Assembly: GCF_003254745.1 (NCBI RefSeq)
Contig: NZ_QKXH01000012.1
Coordinates: forward strand, 1-64,000
DNA: 64,000 nt
Source: Flavobacterium aquariorum
Lineage (GTDB): Bacteria > Bacteroidota > Bacteroidia > Flavobacteriales > Flavobacteriaceae
Direction of reading: 5' to 3'
The stretch's first letter is position 1, and each line of letters begins with the position of its first letter. Below the pieces are notes generated by a model. The model saw only the letters and a program-made list of their open reading frames with translations. It ran no database searches and was not told where the DNA came from. Shown here one piece after another: positions 33,891 to 44,057 of this stretch. The position numbers and the translations under genes were made by a program.

Positions 33891-36659
33891 TTATTTAACT
33901 AATAACTTATGTGAAGGTGCAAACTTAGTTAGGTTGATGCCTTCTACTGCAGTTTTATATTCTTCTATTGTTGGAGTTCTACCAAGGATTGTAGATAATA
34001 CCACAACCGGTGTAGACGAAAGTAATGATTCTCCTTTTTTACCCTCAGTATCCTCAACAACTCTTCCTTGGAAAAGACGAGTAGATGTTGCCATTACAGT
34101 ATCTCCTTTGGCAGCTTTTTCTTGATTACCCATACAAAGATTACAACCTGGACGCTCTAAGTACAACATGTTTTCGTATGAAGTACGTGCTGCAGCTTTA
34201 GGAACGTTATCGTCGAATTCGAAACCAGAGTATTTTTGCAAAATTTCCCAGTCACCTTCTGCTTTTAATTCATCAACAATATTATAAGTAGGAGGAGCTA
34301 CAACTAGTGGCGCTTTAAACTCTACTTTACCTTCTTGCTCATCAATATTTTTAAGCATGTGCGCTAGAATTTTCATATCTCCCTTGTGAACCATACAAGA
34401 ACCGATAAATCCAAGATCTACTTTTTTAACCCCTCCGTAGAAAGATAAAGGTCTGATGGTATCGTGAGTATATCTTTTAGAAACATCTGCATTATTAACA
34501 TCTGGATCTGCAATCATTGGCTCAGCAATCACGTCAAGATCTACAACAACTTCAGCGTAATACTTAGCGTTTGCATCAGGTCTTAAAGCTGGTTTCTCAC
34601 CTGATATAATCTCAGCGATTCTCTTATCAGCTATAGCGATCAATCCTTTAAGAACTTCATTTTTGTTATCCATTCCTTTGTCGATCATGATCTGAATTCT
34701 ACCTTTCGCCATCTCTAGAGATTCAATCAAAGTATAATCTTCAGAAATACAGATAGAAGCTTTTGCTTTCATTTCTGCTGTCCAGTCCGTAAACGTAAAC
34801 GCTTGATCCGCATTAAGAGTTCCTAAGTGAACCTCAATAATTCTTCCTTGGAATACATTCTCTCCACCAAATGTCTTAAGCATTTGAGCTTGTGTAGCAT
34901 GAACCACATCACGGAAATCCATATACCCTTTCATATCTCCTTTGAAAGTTACTTTCACAGATTCTGGAATTGGCATTGAAGCTTCACCAGTAGCCAATGC
35001 AAGAGCAACAGTTCCTGAGTCAGCACCAAAAGCAACACCTTTAGACATTCTTGTATGAGAGTCACCACCAATGATGATAGCCCACTCGTTTACAGTAATA
35101 TCATTAAGTACTTTGTGGATTACATCTGTCATTGAGTGATAAACGCCTTTCGGGTCACGAGCAGTGATCAAACCGAAGTCGTTCATAAATTTCATCAATC
35201 TAGGAATATTTGCTTTAGATTTATTATCCCATACTGAAGCTGTGTGACAACCTGATTGGTACGCACCATCAACAATTGGAGAAATCACAGTAGCAGCCAT
35301 AGACTCTAACTCCTGAGAAGTCATCAAACCAGTTGTATCTTGTGAACCAACAATGTTTACGGTAACGCGAACATCAGAACCAGCGTGTAAAATTTTACCT
35401 GGAGTTGTTCCAACCGCATTTTTATTAAATATTTTCTCTACTGCTGTAAGACCTTGCCCTTCAATAGAAACCTCTTTTGACGGAGCATACACTGGGACAA
35501 TAGGAATACCAAGAGTCTTTGATGCAAATGTTTGTAATTTTTTTCCAAATACAATAGCATAAGAACCTCCAGCTTTTATAAATTCAATTTTCTGAGGAGT
35601 AAACGCCTTAGAAATATCAATCAATTCTTTATCACCGTTATAAAGTTTCTTTGTTTTTGTATTGATAGTAAGAACAGTACCAGTAGCAACAGAGTAAACT
35701 TCTTCTAGAATAGGGTCGCCGCTTTCATTACGAACAACGTTACCATTTTCATCTAATTTTTTTACCCAGTTTTTAAGATCAAGACCAATACCACCAGTAA
35801 CGTCAACAGTTGTTAGGAAAATTGGAGAAATACCGTTTGTTCCTGCAACGATTGGAGCAATATTAATAAATGGAACATAAGGACTTGCTTGTTTCCCACT
35901 CCAAAGTGCCACGTTATTTACACCTGACATTCTTGAAGAACCAACACCCATAGTACCTTTTTCAGCGATTAACATCACGCTCTTATCAGGATTCGCATCT
36001 GCTAACGCTTTAATTTCAGCTTGCGCTTCTGGAGAAATTAAACATTTTCCGTGAAGTTCACGATCTGAACGAGAGTGTGCTTGGTTTCCTGGAGAAAGCA
36101 AATCGGTTGAAATATCTCCTTCACCTGCAATAAAAGTAACTACCTTAATTTCTTCTGCTATTTCAGGTAATTTAGTAAAGAACTCAGCCTTAGCATAGCT
36201 CTCTAAAATATCTTTAGCAATTTCATTACCATTTTTAAATGCTGCTTCTAAACGATCTGTATCAGCCTCATAAAGAAAAACTTGTGTTTTCAAAACTTCA
36301 GCAGCTTCTTTAGCAATAGCAACATCATTACCTAAAGCTAAATCAAGTAATACCTTTATAGAAGTTCCACCTTTCATGTGTGCTAATAACTCTAAAGCAA
36401 AAGCAGGAGTAATTTCGGCAACTACTGATTGACCTAGAACGATTTCTTTTAAAAAATTAGCTTTTACATTAGCCGCAGGAGTAGTTCCAGGAACAACATT
36501 ATAAATAAAGAATTTAAGAGAATCCTCTCTGTATTCGTTATTCAAATCTTTAATTTGTTCAATGATTTCGCTTAGCAATTCAGCACCATCAATTGGCTTC
36601 GGGTTAAGCCCTTGGTTTTTTCTTTCTTCAATCTCTTGAATGTAATCCTTATAAGTCAT
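33891..36659 (-). CDS. acnB: Bifunctional aconitase B / 2-methylisocitrate dehydratase
   Basis: 922 residues with the AcnB order: N-terminal HEAT-like domain (about 1-160), swivel domain with GEGDISTDLLSPGNQAHSRSDRE and GSSRM, and catalytic domain. The Fe-S ligands are Cys in GSCMVHKG and the pair in GCNLCMGNQ. It converts citrate to isocitrate and may process 2-methylisocitrate. It neighbours a second, unrelated aconitase. AcnB-type proteins may also bind mRNA when iron is scarce (established for E. coli; not shown here). Confidence 0.97.
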   Translation of the reverse strand: MTYKDYIQEIEERKNQGLNPKPIDGAELLSEIIEQIKDLNNEYREDSLKFFIYNVVPGTTPAANVKANFLKEIVLGQSVVAEITPAFALELLAHMKGGTSIKVLLDLALGNDVAIAKEAAEVLKTQVFLYEADTDRLEAAFKNGNEIAKDILESYAKAEFFTKLPEIAEEIKVVTFIAGEGDISTDLLSPGNQAHSRSDRELHGKCLISPEAQAEIKALADANPDKSVMLIAEKGTMGVGSSRMSGVNNVALWSGKQASPYVPFINIAPIVAGTNGISPIFLTTVDVTGGIGLDLKNWVKKLDENGNVVRNESGDPILEEVYSVATGTVLTINTKTKKLYNGDKELIDISKAFTPQKIEFIKAGGSYAIVFGKKLQTFASKTLGIPIVPVYAPSKEVSIEGQGLTAVEKIFNKNAVGTTPGKILHAGSDVRVTVNIVGSQDTTGLMTSQELESMAATVISPIVDGAYQSGCHTASVWDNKSKANIPRLMKFMNDFGLITARDPKGVYHSMTDVIHKVLNDITVNEWAIIIGGDSHTRMSKGVAFGADSGTVALALATGEASMPIPESVKVTFKGDMKGYMDFRDVVHATQAQMLKTFGGENVFQGRIIEVHLGTLNADQAFTFTDWTAEMKAKASICISEDYTLIESLEMAKGRIQIMIDKGMDNKNEVLKGLIAIADKRIAEIISGEKPALRPDANAKYYAEVVVDLDVIAEPMIADPDVNNADVSKRYTHDTIRPLSFYGGVKKVDLGFIGSCMVHKGDMKILAHMLKNIDEQEGKVEFKAPLVVAPPTYNIVDELKAEGDWEILQKYSGFEFDDNVPKAAARTSYENMLYLERPGCNLCMGNQEKAAKGDTVMATSTRLFQGRVVEDTEGKKGESLLSSTPVVVLSTILGRTPTIEEYKTAVEGINLTKFAPSHKLLVK

Positions 36660-36888
36660 AACAGAAGTCTTTTATAGGTATTTTTATTTTTTTGTACGCA
36701 AATTTAGGAATTAAAGCTGATAATTAAAAAAAATTTAATGGATGTGCCATTTTTAAAAATTATTATTGCAAAATAAAAGATTTCAATACGTTAAAATGAG
36801 AAATAAGCATATTTAGGCTATCTAATTTACAAAATTCGTAATTTGAAATTCGGATTTTAACAAAACTAAAAACTATTGTTAAAACAAA

Positions 36889-36925
36889 AAGTGCTACATT
36901 CCTATTGGAACATAACACTTTTCAA
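36889..36925 (-). terminator. Imperfect terminator of the MoxR gene
   Basis: Arms AAAGTG..TTCC and GGAA..CACTTT are separated by TATT with three mismatches. On the minus strand the hairpin is followed by TTTTTGTTTT. The rest of the 286-bp gap to acnB shows only an AATTCGTAATTTGAAATTC-like repeat (about 36835-36855). Confidence 0.6.
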
Positions 36926-36945
36926 TAATTTCTTATTTTTCTCTT

Positions 36946-37899
36946 TTAAATCAGCTTATCAATTATCATTTCCTCAGAAATTCCTTCCGCATCGGCTTTA
37001 TAGTTCTTAATGATTCGGTGTCTCAATATTCCAGTCGCAACTGCTTTTACATCTTCAATATCCGGAGAAAACTTACCATGAAAAGCAGCATTGGCTTTGG
37101 CCGCCAAAATTAAATTCTGAGATGCTCTCGGTCCTGCACCCCAATCCAAATAGTTTTTCACAAAACCATTGGAAAGCACATTATCAGGACGTGTTTTACT
37201 TACCAGTGTTACGGCATATTCGACAACATTATCAGCAACAGGAATTCGACGAATCAAATGCTGGAAATCAATAATTTCTTGAGCCGTAAACAATGCGTTT
37301 ACTTTTGTATCAGAATCTGCAGTTGTGCGTTTCACCACTTGCACCTCTTCCTCAAAAGATGGATATTCCAGTTTAATGGCAAACATAAATCGGTCTAATT
37401 GGGCTTCTGGCAAAGGATAAGTTCCTTCTTGCTCAATTGGATTTTGAGTAGCCAATACAAAATAAGGCAAACTTAACTTATGGTTTGCGCCTGCAATAGT
37501 AACAGACCTTTCTTGCATCGCCTCCAATAAAGCAGCTTGTGTTTTGGGTGGAGTCCTATTGATTTCATCTGCCAAAATAATATTGGAAAATATAGGTCCC
37601 TTTATAAATTTAAACTGTCTGTTTTCATCTAATATTTCACTTCCTAATATATCTGATGGCATTAAATCTGGCGTAAATTGAATCCGTTTAAAATCCAGCC
37701 CTAAAGCCTGCGCCAATGTATTTACCAATAAAGTTTTAGCCAATCCCGGAACTCCAACCAACAAGGCATGACCTCCAGAAAAAATACAAAGCAAAATTTG
37801 ATCTACAACCGCTTCTTGACCTACAATGATTTTGGCAATTTCTTTTTTTAATTCGTTACGCTTTTCAACTAAATTTTGTATCGCTGTTACATCCGACAT
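36946..37899 (-). CDS. MoxR family AAA+ ATPase
   Basis: 317 residues. Walker A GVPGLAKT (about 49-56), Walker B ILADEINRTPPK (about 110-121) and sensor ATQNPIEQEGTYPLPEAQLDRFMF are all typical of MoxR. The family acts as a chaperone for protein maturation, often with VWA-domain partners. No VWA gene is next to it here. It lies 80 bp downstream of the SurA-like gene, with a terminator between. Confidence 0.93.
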   Translation of the reverse strand: MSDVTAIQNLVEKRNELKKEIAKIIVGQEAVVDQILLCIFSGGHALLVGVPGLAKTLLVNTLAQALGLDFKRIQFTPDLMPSDILGSEILDENRQFKFIKGPIFSNIILADEINRTPPKTQAALLEAMQERSVTIAGANHKLSLPYFVLATQNPIEQEGTYPLPEAQLDRFMFAIKLEYPSFEEEVQVVKRTTADSDTKVNALFTAQEIIDFQHLIRRIPVADNVVEYAVTLVSKTRPDNVLSNGFVKNYLDWGAGPRASQNLILAAKANAAFHGKFSPDIEDVKAVATGILRHRIIKNYKADAEGISEEMIIDKLI

Positions 37900-37921
37900 T
37901 TTATATTTTTTTTTAAAATTA

Positions 37922-37961
37922 AAAAGAGTTAGCTCTATGAAAACATAAAACTAACTCTTTT
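37922..37961 (-). terminator. Terminator of the SurA-like gene
   Basis: AAAAGAGTTAG (37922-37932) and CTAACTCTTTT (37951-37961) pair, with T runs outside. Confidence 0.75.
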
Positions 37962-37978
37962 TATTTATTTAATGAAAA

Positions 37979-39388
37979 TTATTTTTTAACCCAGTTATTT
38001 ACAAAATTACAATCCTTATATTCATCAACTATCTTAATGTAAGTATCCTTTATTTTGGTGTCAAACCATTTCCCAATCGCTTTAAATTGCTTTTCTTTTA
38101 AGGCCAAATCTTTAATTTTGATGTAATCTTTCGCATAATCAGCAGTATGTGAATCTATCCTATTAGTTACAATCATAATTTTATAATCTTTTTTCCCTTG
38201 AACATCTTCTAGAAACGGCATAGAAATTTCGTTATCTTTCAAATTAGAAACTTGACTATATATAGAAGGATCCATTTTGGTCAATTCAAAACGCGTGTCT
38301 TGTGTTTTAGGATTCACCAAAGTTCCACCATTAGCTCTTGTTTCTTTCTCATCCGACATTGTTCTTGCCGCTTCCGCAAAAGTAATTTCTTTATCCTCAA
38401 TCTTCTTTCTTATCAAAGTAATTTTCTCTTTAGCCTCTTTCAAAGATTCTTGAGAGACTACTGGCGATATCAATATATGCCTCAATTCTATTTCCTGACC
38501 TTTAATCTTTTCTACGTAAATAATATGATATCCATAAATAGTTTCAAAAGGTTCTGAAATTTCACCCTCAGCAAGACTAAAAGCTACATCTTTAAACTCT
38601 TTCACAAAAGGTGTTTTACGTGTCATTTTATAATAACCCCCATTTTTACTGGATCCTGGATCTTCTGAATATAATACTGCTTTGGTAGCAAAACTCGATC
38701 CTTCAAGACATTCTTTTCTAAAACTATTCAGTTTATCAATTACCTTTTTCTTGTCCTCATCAGTAACCTTAGGTTTTACCACAATTTGGGCAACTTCTAA
38801 TTCTGCTCCAAAAACCGGCAAATCCGCAGTTGGTATTTTTTTAAAAAATTCTCGAACTTCTTCTGGTGTTATTTCAACCTTTTCAACAATCTTTTTTGTC
38901 ATTTCAGATGTAAGCTTCTGTTCTTTCAAGACATCAAAGAAATAGGTCCTAAACTCTTCCTCCGAATCCTTTTGATAGTATTTAACCAACTTATCCATTG
39001 ATCCGATTTGCTCAAGCATATAATTCAATCTTTCATCCATCAACCCCTTTACCTCAGAATCACTAACTATGATACTATCCTGAACTGCTTGATGAGCATA
39101 CAATTTTTGCTCTAACAAATTACCTAAAATTTGACATCTAGTTACATCTTTCGTAGAACCTCCAGAAGCTGTAATCTCCAAAAACCCTTTATCAATATCA
39201 GAATCCAGAATAATATAATCCCCAACAGTTGCCACAACTCCATCAATCTTAAGTTTTTTTCCAGAAGGAGCAGCCGGCTTAGCAACAGCAACAACACTAT
39301 CTTTTATAATTTCTTGAGCATTTACAAAGGTTAAAGCAGAAAACAAAAGAAAAAAAGTCAACATAACTTTGTTGGTTATGGATTTCAT
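37979..39388 (-). CDS. SurA-like periplasmic peptidylprolyl isomerase
   Basis: 469 residues from ATG 39388, the start that gives a clean signal peptide (MKSITNKVMLTFFLLFSALTFVNA). The upstream ATG at 39409 adds seven residues. A SurA-type N-terminal chaperone domain (about 40-160) is followed by two parvulin PPIC domains (about 170-285 and 285-390), with GSSKNGGYYKMTRKTPFVKEF and GGTLVNPKTQDTRF motifs. It folds outer-membrane proteins in the periplasm. Confidence 0.92.
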   Translation of the reverse strand: MKSITNKVMLTFFLLFSALTFVNAQEIIKDSVVAVAKPAAPSGKKLKIDGVVATVGDYIILDSDIDKGFLEITASGGSTKDVTRCQILGNLLEQKLYAHQAVQDSIIVSDSEVKGLMDERLNYMLEQIGSMDKLVKYYQKDSEEEFRTYFFDVLKEQKLTSEMTKKIVEKVEITPEEVREFFKKIPTADLPVFGAELEVAQIVVKPKVTDEDKKKVIDKLNSFRKECLEGSSFATKAVLYSEDPGSSKNGGYYKMTRKTPFVKEFKDVAFSLAEGEISEPFETIYGYHIIYVEKIKGQEIELRHILISPVVSQESLKEAKEKITLIRKKIEDKEITFAEAARTMSDEKETRANGGTLVNPKTQDTRFELTKMDPSIYSQVSNLKDNEISMPFLEDVQGKKDYKIMIVTNRIDSHTADYAKDYIKIKDLALKEKQFKAIGKWFDTKIKDTYIKIVDEYKDCNFVNNWVKK

Positions 39389-39409
39389 TTGTACATTTTT
39401 TAAAGGCAT

Positions 39410-40150
39410 TTTTTATATTTTATATTATTATTATTTTACATAGAGTCTGTTCCAAAAAAAACGCATCCTACTTAAACAGAACACTTTAAAACAAATCAAG
39501 TTTATTTACCTTAAGCTCCTCAGAATTAAAAGACATTAATTCAACAAAATACTTACAATTTCCGGAATTTAAACCGAACAAAAATAACAATTCGATTGCA
39601 TTAAACAAGTTTCCTCAGTAGTATTAACAAAAAATTATTAAGTTCCTCAATGCGCATTTATCCATAGTTTCCAATTCAAAAATCAAATTCCACTTTAAAA
39701 AAGTAAAATTTTAAAAATTCTAATTAAACCTTTATAATGAACTACATTTTTTACTTCATTCATTATATGTTTTTTTGTTAAATTAACATTTATTGCTATT
39801 TGAAATATCAAATTAATATTTTAAATCAACTAAATTATATTTTATGTTTTTACCGATTTTTCAAAAAACATCTGATAAAATTAGAATCCCTAAAAACCAA
39901 ATATGTAAAGCGCTAATTAATAATGTTTTACAATAATTTATAAACACTACATCGTTGTAGTTATCTTCTGAAGTAAAAAAATTACAAATCTTATTGTATT
40001 TTAAATACATTCGCTACGCTAAAAAGTTAATCTGATAATTTACAGTTAATTATAAAAAGAAAAATAGCTTAAAAATAAAACAGATTTTCATAAGCCAAAA
40101 ATTTTATTAAACCCAAAAAAACCTATTACTAACCTTAAATTAACCAAATT
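39410..40150. other. Long AT-rich divergent promoter region
   Basis: About 740 bp between the SurA-like and amylase genes contains no gene. It holds one perfect dyad ACTACA-TCGT-TGTAGT at 39946-39961, a candidate operator for the amylase gene, and a weak -7-like TACATTCG near 40006. No terminator-like hairpin or RNA was recognised. Confidence 0.5.
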
Positions 40151-41590
40151 ATGAAGAAACCAATTTTTAAAATGTTTTTATTAACCGCTCTACTGGCGGG
40201 ACTTTATTCGTGCAATTCATCGGATGAAGTTAGCAGCAAAAGTCCTGAAGCATCAACATTCAAGATAATAAATGTAACCACACACGATGGACGTCCTTTT
40301 AGCACTGGAAATACTAAAACATCTCTTACCGGAAAATATGTTGACAATCCTGGAGGAGGTGTAATGATGCAAGCCTTTTACTGGGATGTCCCTTCTGGAG
40401 GAAATTGGTGGAATACCGTCGGAACAAAAGTAACAGCTTGGGGAAACGCAGGTATTGGCTCAATCTGGCTACCGCCGGCATCTAAAGCTCAAAATGGAGC
40501 CTTCTCAATGGGATATGATCCTACCGATTATTTTGATTTTGGAGATTATAACCAAAATGGTTCTGTAGAAACTCGTTTTGGTTCAAAAACTGAATTAGTC
40601 AATTTAATTACAAAAGCTCATGCCGAAAACATGAAAGTGTATGCCGACATTGTTATTAACCACAACAGCGGAGGAGCTTCTGAAAGCAATCCATTTACAG
40701 GAACTAACACGTGGACAAATTTCACAGGGATAGCTTCTGGAAAATTCAAAAGAACCTATGCTGATTTTTACAAAAATTCCTTCGGTAATAACGATGAAGG
40801 TGCATTTGGAGGATTTCCAGATTTATGCCATGCCGCGCCAAATGTGCAAGATTGGCTTTGGAAAAGAACAGACGGTGTAGGTAAATATTACAAAAACACC
40901 ATGAAATTTGACGGTTGGAGATTTGACTATGTTAAAGGTTTCGGTTCATGGGTAGTAAGAGACTGGAATGCCAATGTTGGTGGATTTTCTGTTGGAGAAT
41001 TGTGGGATTCCAACGTAAACATTTTGAATGACTGGGCAAACAACGCAAACAGTTCAGTATTCGATTTTGCTTGTTATTATAAAATGAACGACGCTTTTGA
41101 TGGAAATAATCTAAACCTATTAACTGACGATATGATGTGGAAAAGAAATCCATATAAAGCAGTCACTTTTGTAACCAATCACGATACAGATGAAATTTGG
41201 GCCAAAGAATTAGCTTATGCCTACATTCTTACACACGAAGGTTACCCAACAATTTTTTATAGAGATTATGAAGAATGGCTTAATAAAGCAAAATTGAATA
41301 ATCTTATCTGGATTCACAACAACAAAGCAACAGGAAACACTTCAATATTATATGCTGATAACGACGAATATATCGCCCGAAGAAATGGTTATAATGGCAA
41401 TCCTGGATTAGTAGTTTACATTAATAATTCTACAGCTACCTTGGAAAGATGGATTCAAACTAATTGGAGTTCAAAACAAATCAAAGACTTTACAGGGAAT
41501 TCTACTTGGTATCCTACAACTCAAGGAGATCAATGGGTAAAAATACAATGCCCTCCAAAAAGCTATACTGTTTGGTCACTGAACATCTAA
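40151..41590 (+). CDS. Alpha-amylase, GH13, lipoprotein
   Basis: 479 residues. A lipoprotein signal peptide ends at the LYSC lipobox with Cys21, so the protein is membrane-anchored, possibly surface-exposed. The GH13 barrel has DIVINHNSGG, the nucleophile in GWRFDYVKGF, the acid in GELWD and the third Asp in FVTNHDTDE. The small C-terminal beta domain resembles plant/bacterial secreted alpha-amylases. It hydrolyses alpha-1,4 glucans. It is not part of a Sus-type operon; no SusC/D genes are adjacent. Confidence 0.93.
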   Translation: MKKPIFKMFLLTALLAGLYSCNSSDEVSSKSPEASTFKIINVTTHDGRPFSTGNTKTSLTGKYVDNPGGGVMMQAFYWDVPSGGNWWNTVGTKVTAWGNAGIGSIWLPPASKAQNGAFSMGYDPTDYFDFGDYNQNGSVETRFGSKTELVNLITKAHAENMKVYADIVINHNSGGASESNPFTGTNTWTNFTGIASGKFKRTYADFYKNSFGNNDEGAFGGFPDLCHAAPNVQDWLWKRTDGVGKYYKNTMKFDGWRFDYVKGFGSWVVRDWNANVGGFSVGELWDSNVNILNDWANNANSSVFDFACYYKMNDAFDGNNLNLLTDDMMWKRNPYKAVTFVTNHDTDEIWAKELAYAYILTHEGYPTIFYRDYEEWLNKAKLNNLIWIHNNKATGNTSILYADNDEYIARRNGYNGNPGLVVYINNSTATLERWIQTNWSSKQIKDFTGNSTWYPTTQGDQWVKIQCPPKSYTVWSLNI

Positions 41591-41610
41591 TACTGATTAT
41601 TTACAAATTA

Positions 41611-41638
41611 AAGCTATCCAATACGGGTAGCTTTTTTT
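41611..41638 (+). terminator. Terminator of the amylase gene
   Basis: AAGCTATCC pairs with GGGTAGCTT and is followed by a T run. Confidence 0.85.
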
Positions 41639-41724
41639 GTTTTTTTTTAGAACAATCACAATAATGAGCATATAACTACCTCTTTTATTATAACTATATT
41701 TTTTTATATAGAATTTATAAATAG

Positions 41725-41732
41725 TACTTTTG
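41725..41732 (+). promoter_or_regulatory. -7 promoter box for prfC
   Basis: TACTTTTG matches TAnnTTTG, 20 bp before the ATG, so the leader is very short. Confidence 0.55.
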
Positions 41733-41752
41733 CAAACTATTGATATAAAAAT

Positions 41753-43342
41753 ATGAGTTTTTTAAAAGAAATACAAAGACGACGCACTTTTGGGATTATT
41801 TCACACCCCGATGCCGGAAAGACAACACTAACTGAAAAATTACTTCTTTTTGGAGGAGCAATTCAAGAAGCTGGTGCAGTTAAAAATAATAAGATAAAAA
41901 AAGGAGCAACAAGTGATTTCATGGAAATTGAACGCCAGAGAGGAATCTCGGTTTCCACTTCTGTTTTAGCCTTTAATTACAGAGAAAAAAAGATAAACAT
42001 TCTTGACACACCAGGTCACAAGGATTTTGCCGAAGACACTTTTAGAACCTTAACAGCTGTAGACAGCGTAATTGTTGTAATAGATGTTGCAAAAGGAGTC
42101 GAAGAGCAAACCGAAAAACTGGTTGCCGTATGTAGAATGCGTAAAATCCCAATCATTGTTTTCATTAACAAATTAGATCGAGAAGGAAAAGACGCGTTTG
42201 ACTTAATGGACGAAGTTGAACAAAAACTTGGATTAACAGTTACTCCACTAAGTTTTCCAATCGGAATGGGTTATGACTTTCAGGGTATTTACAATCTTTG
42301 GGAGCAAAACATCAACTTATTTAGCGGTGATAGCCGAAAAAATATTGAAGAAACAATCGCTTTCTCAGATGTACAAAGTCCTGAACTGGAAAAAATAATC
42401 GGTCAAAAACCTGCCGACCGTTTGCGTGAAGAACTGGAATTAATTGACGAAGTATATCCAAAATTTGATAGACAAGATTATTTGGACGGAAAACTACAAC
42501 CAGTATTTTTTGGTTCAGCCTTAAATAATTTTGGAGTTCGAGAATTACTTGATTGTTTTGTAACTATTGCGCCATCGCCTAGACCAAAAGATTCTGAAAC
42601 TAGACTAGTTGATCCAAAAGAAGAAAAAATGTCTGGATTTGTTTTTAAAATCCATGCTAACATGGATCCTAAACACAGAGACCGATTGGCATTTATTAAA
42701 ATTGTTTCTGGTACTTTTGAAAGAAACAAACCGTATTACCATGTTCGCCAGAAAAAGAACTTAAAATTTTCAAGTCCCAATGCTTTTTTTGCTGAGAAAA
42801 AAGAAATAGTTGACATTTCATATCCTGGAGACATCGTTGGATTACACGATACTGGAAATTTCAAGATTGGCGACACTTTGACAGAAGGAGAAATAATGAG
42901 TTTCAAAGGAATCCCGAGTTTCTCACCAGAACACTTTAGATACATCAATAATGCCGATCCAATGAAAGCCAAACAGCTTGACAAAGGAGTCGATCAATTA
43001 ATGGATGAAGGTGTAGCGCAATTATTTACATTGGAAATGAATAATCGAAAAGTAATTGGAACTGTAGGAGCGTTACAATATGAAGTAATTCAATACCGCT
43101 TAGAGCACGAATATGGCGCAAAGTGTACTTACGAAAACTTCCCTGTTCACAAAGCCTGTTGGGTAAAACCAGACGATGCAAAGAATGAAGAGTTCAAAGA
43201 ATTTAAACGCATCAAACAAAAATTTTTGGCTAAAGACAAATACAATCAACTGGTTTTTCTTGCCGATTCTGATTTTACAATTCAAATGACACAAAATAAA
43301 TATCCTAGTGTTAAATTATTCTTCACCTCTGAATTTGATTAA
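41753..43342 (+). CDS. prfC: Peptide chain release factor 3
   Basis: 529 residues, normal. The GTPase motifs are SHPDAGKTTLTEK (G1), DTPGHKDF (G3) and FINKLDREG (G4), with RF3-specific GGAIQEAGAVKN. RF3 recycles RF1/RF2 from the ribosome using GTP. Monocistronic with its own promoter and terminator. Confidence 0.96.
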   Translation: MSFLKEIQRRRTFGIISHPDAGKTTLTEKLLLFGGAIQEAGAVKNNKIKKGATSDFMEIERQRGISVSTSVLAFNYREKKINILDTPGHKDFAEDTFRTLTAVDSVIVVIDVAKGVEEQTEKLVAVCRMRKIPIIVFINKLDREGKDAFDLMDEVEQKLGLTVTPLSFPIGMGYDFQGIYNLWEQNINLFSGDSRKNIEETIAFSDVQSPELEKIIGQKPADRLREELELIDEVYPKFDRQDYLDGKLQPVFFGSALNNFGVRELLDCFVTIAPSPRPKDSETRLVDPKEEKMSGFVFKIHANMDPKHRDRLAFIKIVSGTFERNKPYYHVRQKKNLKFSSPNAFFAEKKEIVDISYPGDIVGLHDTGNFKIGDTLTEGEIMSFKGIPSFSPEHFRYINNADPMKAKQLDKGVDQLMDEGVAQLFTLEMNNRKVIGTVGALQYEVIQYRLEHEYGAKCTYENFPVHKACWVKPDDAKNEEFKEFKRIKQKFLAKDKYNQLVFLADSDFTIQMTQNKYPSVKLFFTSEFD

Positions 43343-43363
43343 ATTCATATTAATATATAAAAA

Positions 43364-43391
43364 AACGCCAGCATAAAGTTGGCGTTTTTTG
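43364..43391 (+). terminator. Terminator of prfC
   Basis: AACGCCA pairs with TGGCGTT, with T and A runs on both sides, so it can serve both converging genes. Confidence 0.85.
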
Positions 43392-43420
43392 TGTATACAA
43401 ATTAAATTTAACCCTAAATT

Positions 43421-43792
43421 TTAACAAGATTTAATATTTATAGCTTTTTTCAAAAGCGTTTTTACTAATAAGTGATTTGGCTCTCTACCTGAAGTTATAA
43501 CACTTTTTTTAGAATAAGACGAATCCTTAGATATAGTTCCATTGACATCTTCTTTTGTTCCCATAAACCACAGAATAAAATTCATATTTGAAGACGATTC
43601 TGAAGTCGATACTCTCACAGGGGCTGTATCATCAGAACTACCGTTTTGATTTATTGCAACTTCGTTTGACGAAATCGAAAAATCAGACTTTTGTGCAAAA
43701 ACAGTAGAGCTAGTAAACAAAACAAACATAACTAAAATCAAAAATTGAATTTTATTATTACTCTTTTTTACTATTTTAAAAATTCTACTCAT
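43421..43792 (-). CDS. Small secreted hypothetical protein
   Basis: 123 residues from ATG 43792. This start gives a signal peptide (about residues 1-33, ending in VFAQ) and is preferred to the longer frame from 43948. The mature part is Ser/Asn-rich with no recognised domain. Genes of this kind are common in Bacteroidota; function unknown. Confidence 0.55.
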   Translation of the reverse strand: MSRIFKIVKKSNNKIQFLILVMFVLFTSSTVFAQKSDFSISSNEVAINQNGSSDDTAPVRVSTSESSSNMNFILWFMGTKEDVNGTISKDSSYSKKSVITSGREPNHLLVKTLLKKAINIKSC

Positions 43793-44023
43793 TTTTTTCG
43801 TTTGTGATGAATTAAGAAATACCAACAGGCCGCGAAAGTACTTGAATAGGTAACTCAAAAAAAAAAAAGTCGCCAAAGGGTTAAAAAACCCGTTTAAGTA
43901 CAAAAAAACATAAGACTGAGTACAATAGAGTGAAATTAATCTGTCCACGAAAATCGAAATTCAATATAAAATTCAGAACATATTTACTAAAACTATTTGA
44001 CAGCAATATTTCTATAAATAAAA

Positions 44024-44047
44024 AAAGACCCCATTTCTGGAGTCTTT
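44024..44047 (-). terminator. Terminator of the rpoBC-DUF3467 unit
   Basis: AAAGAC pairs with GTCTTT, plus CC with GG; seven T follow on the minus strand. Confidence 0.8.
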
Positions 44048-44057
44048 ATTTTTCAAA

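Noticed and set aside
43793..43948. Longer N-terminus for the small secreted protein
   Set aside because: The internal ATG at 43792 gives a proper signal peptide; the extension is hydrophobic and unlike a leader.
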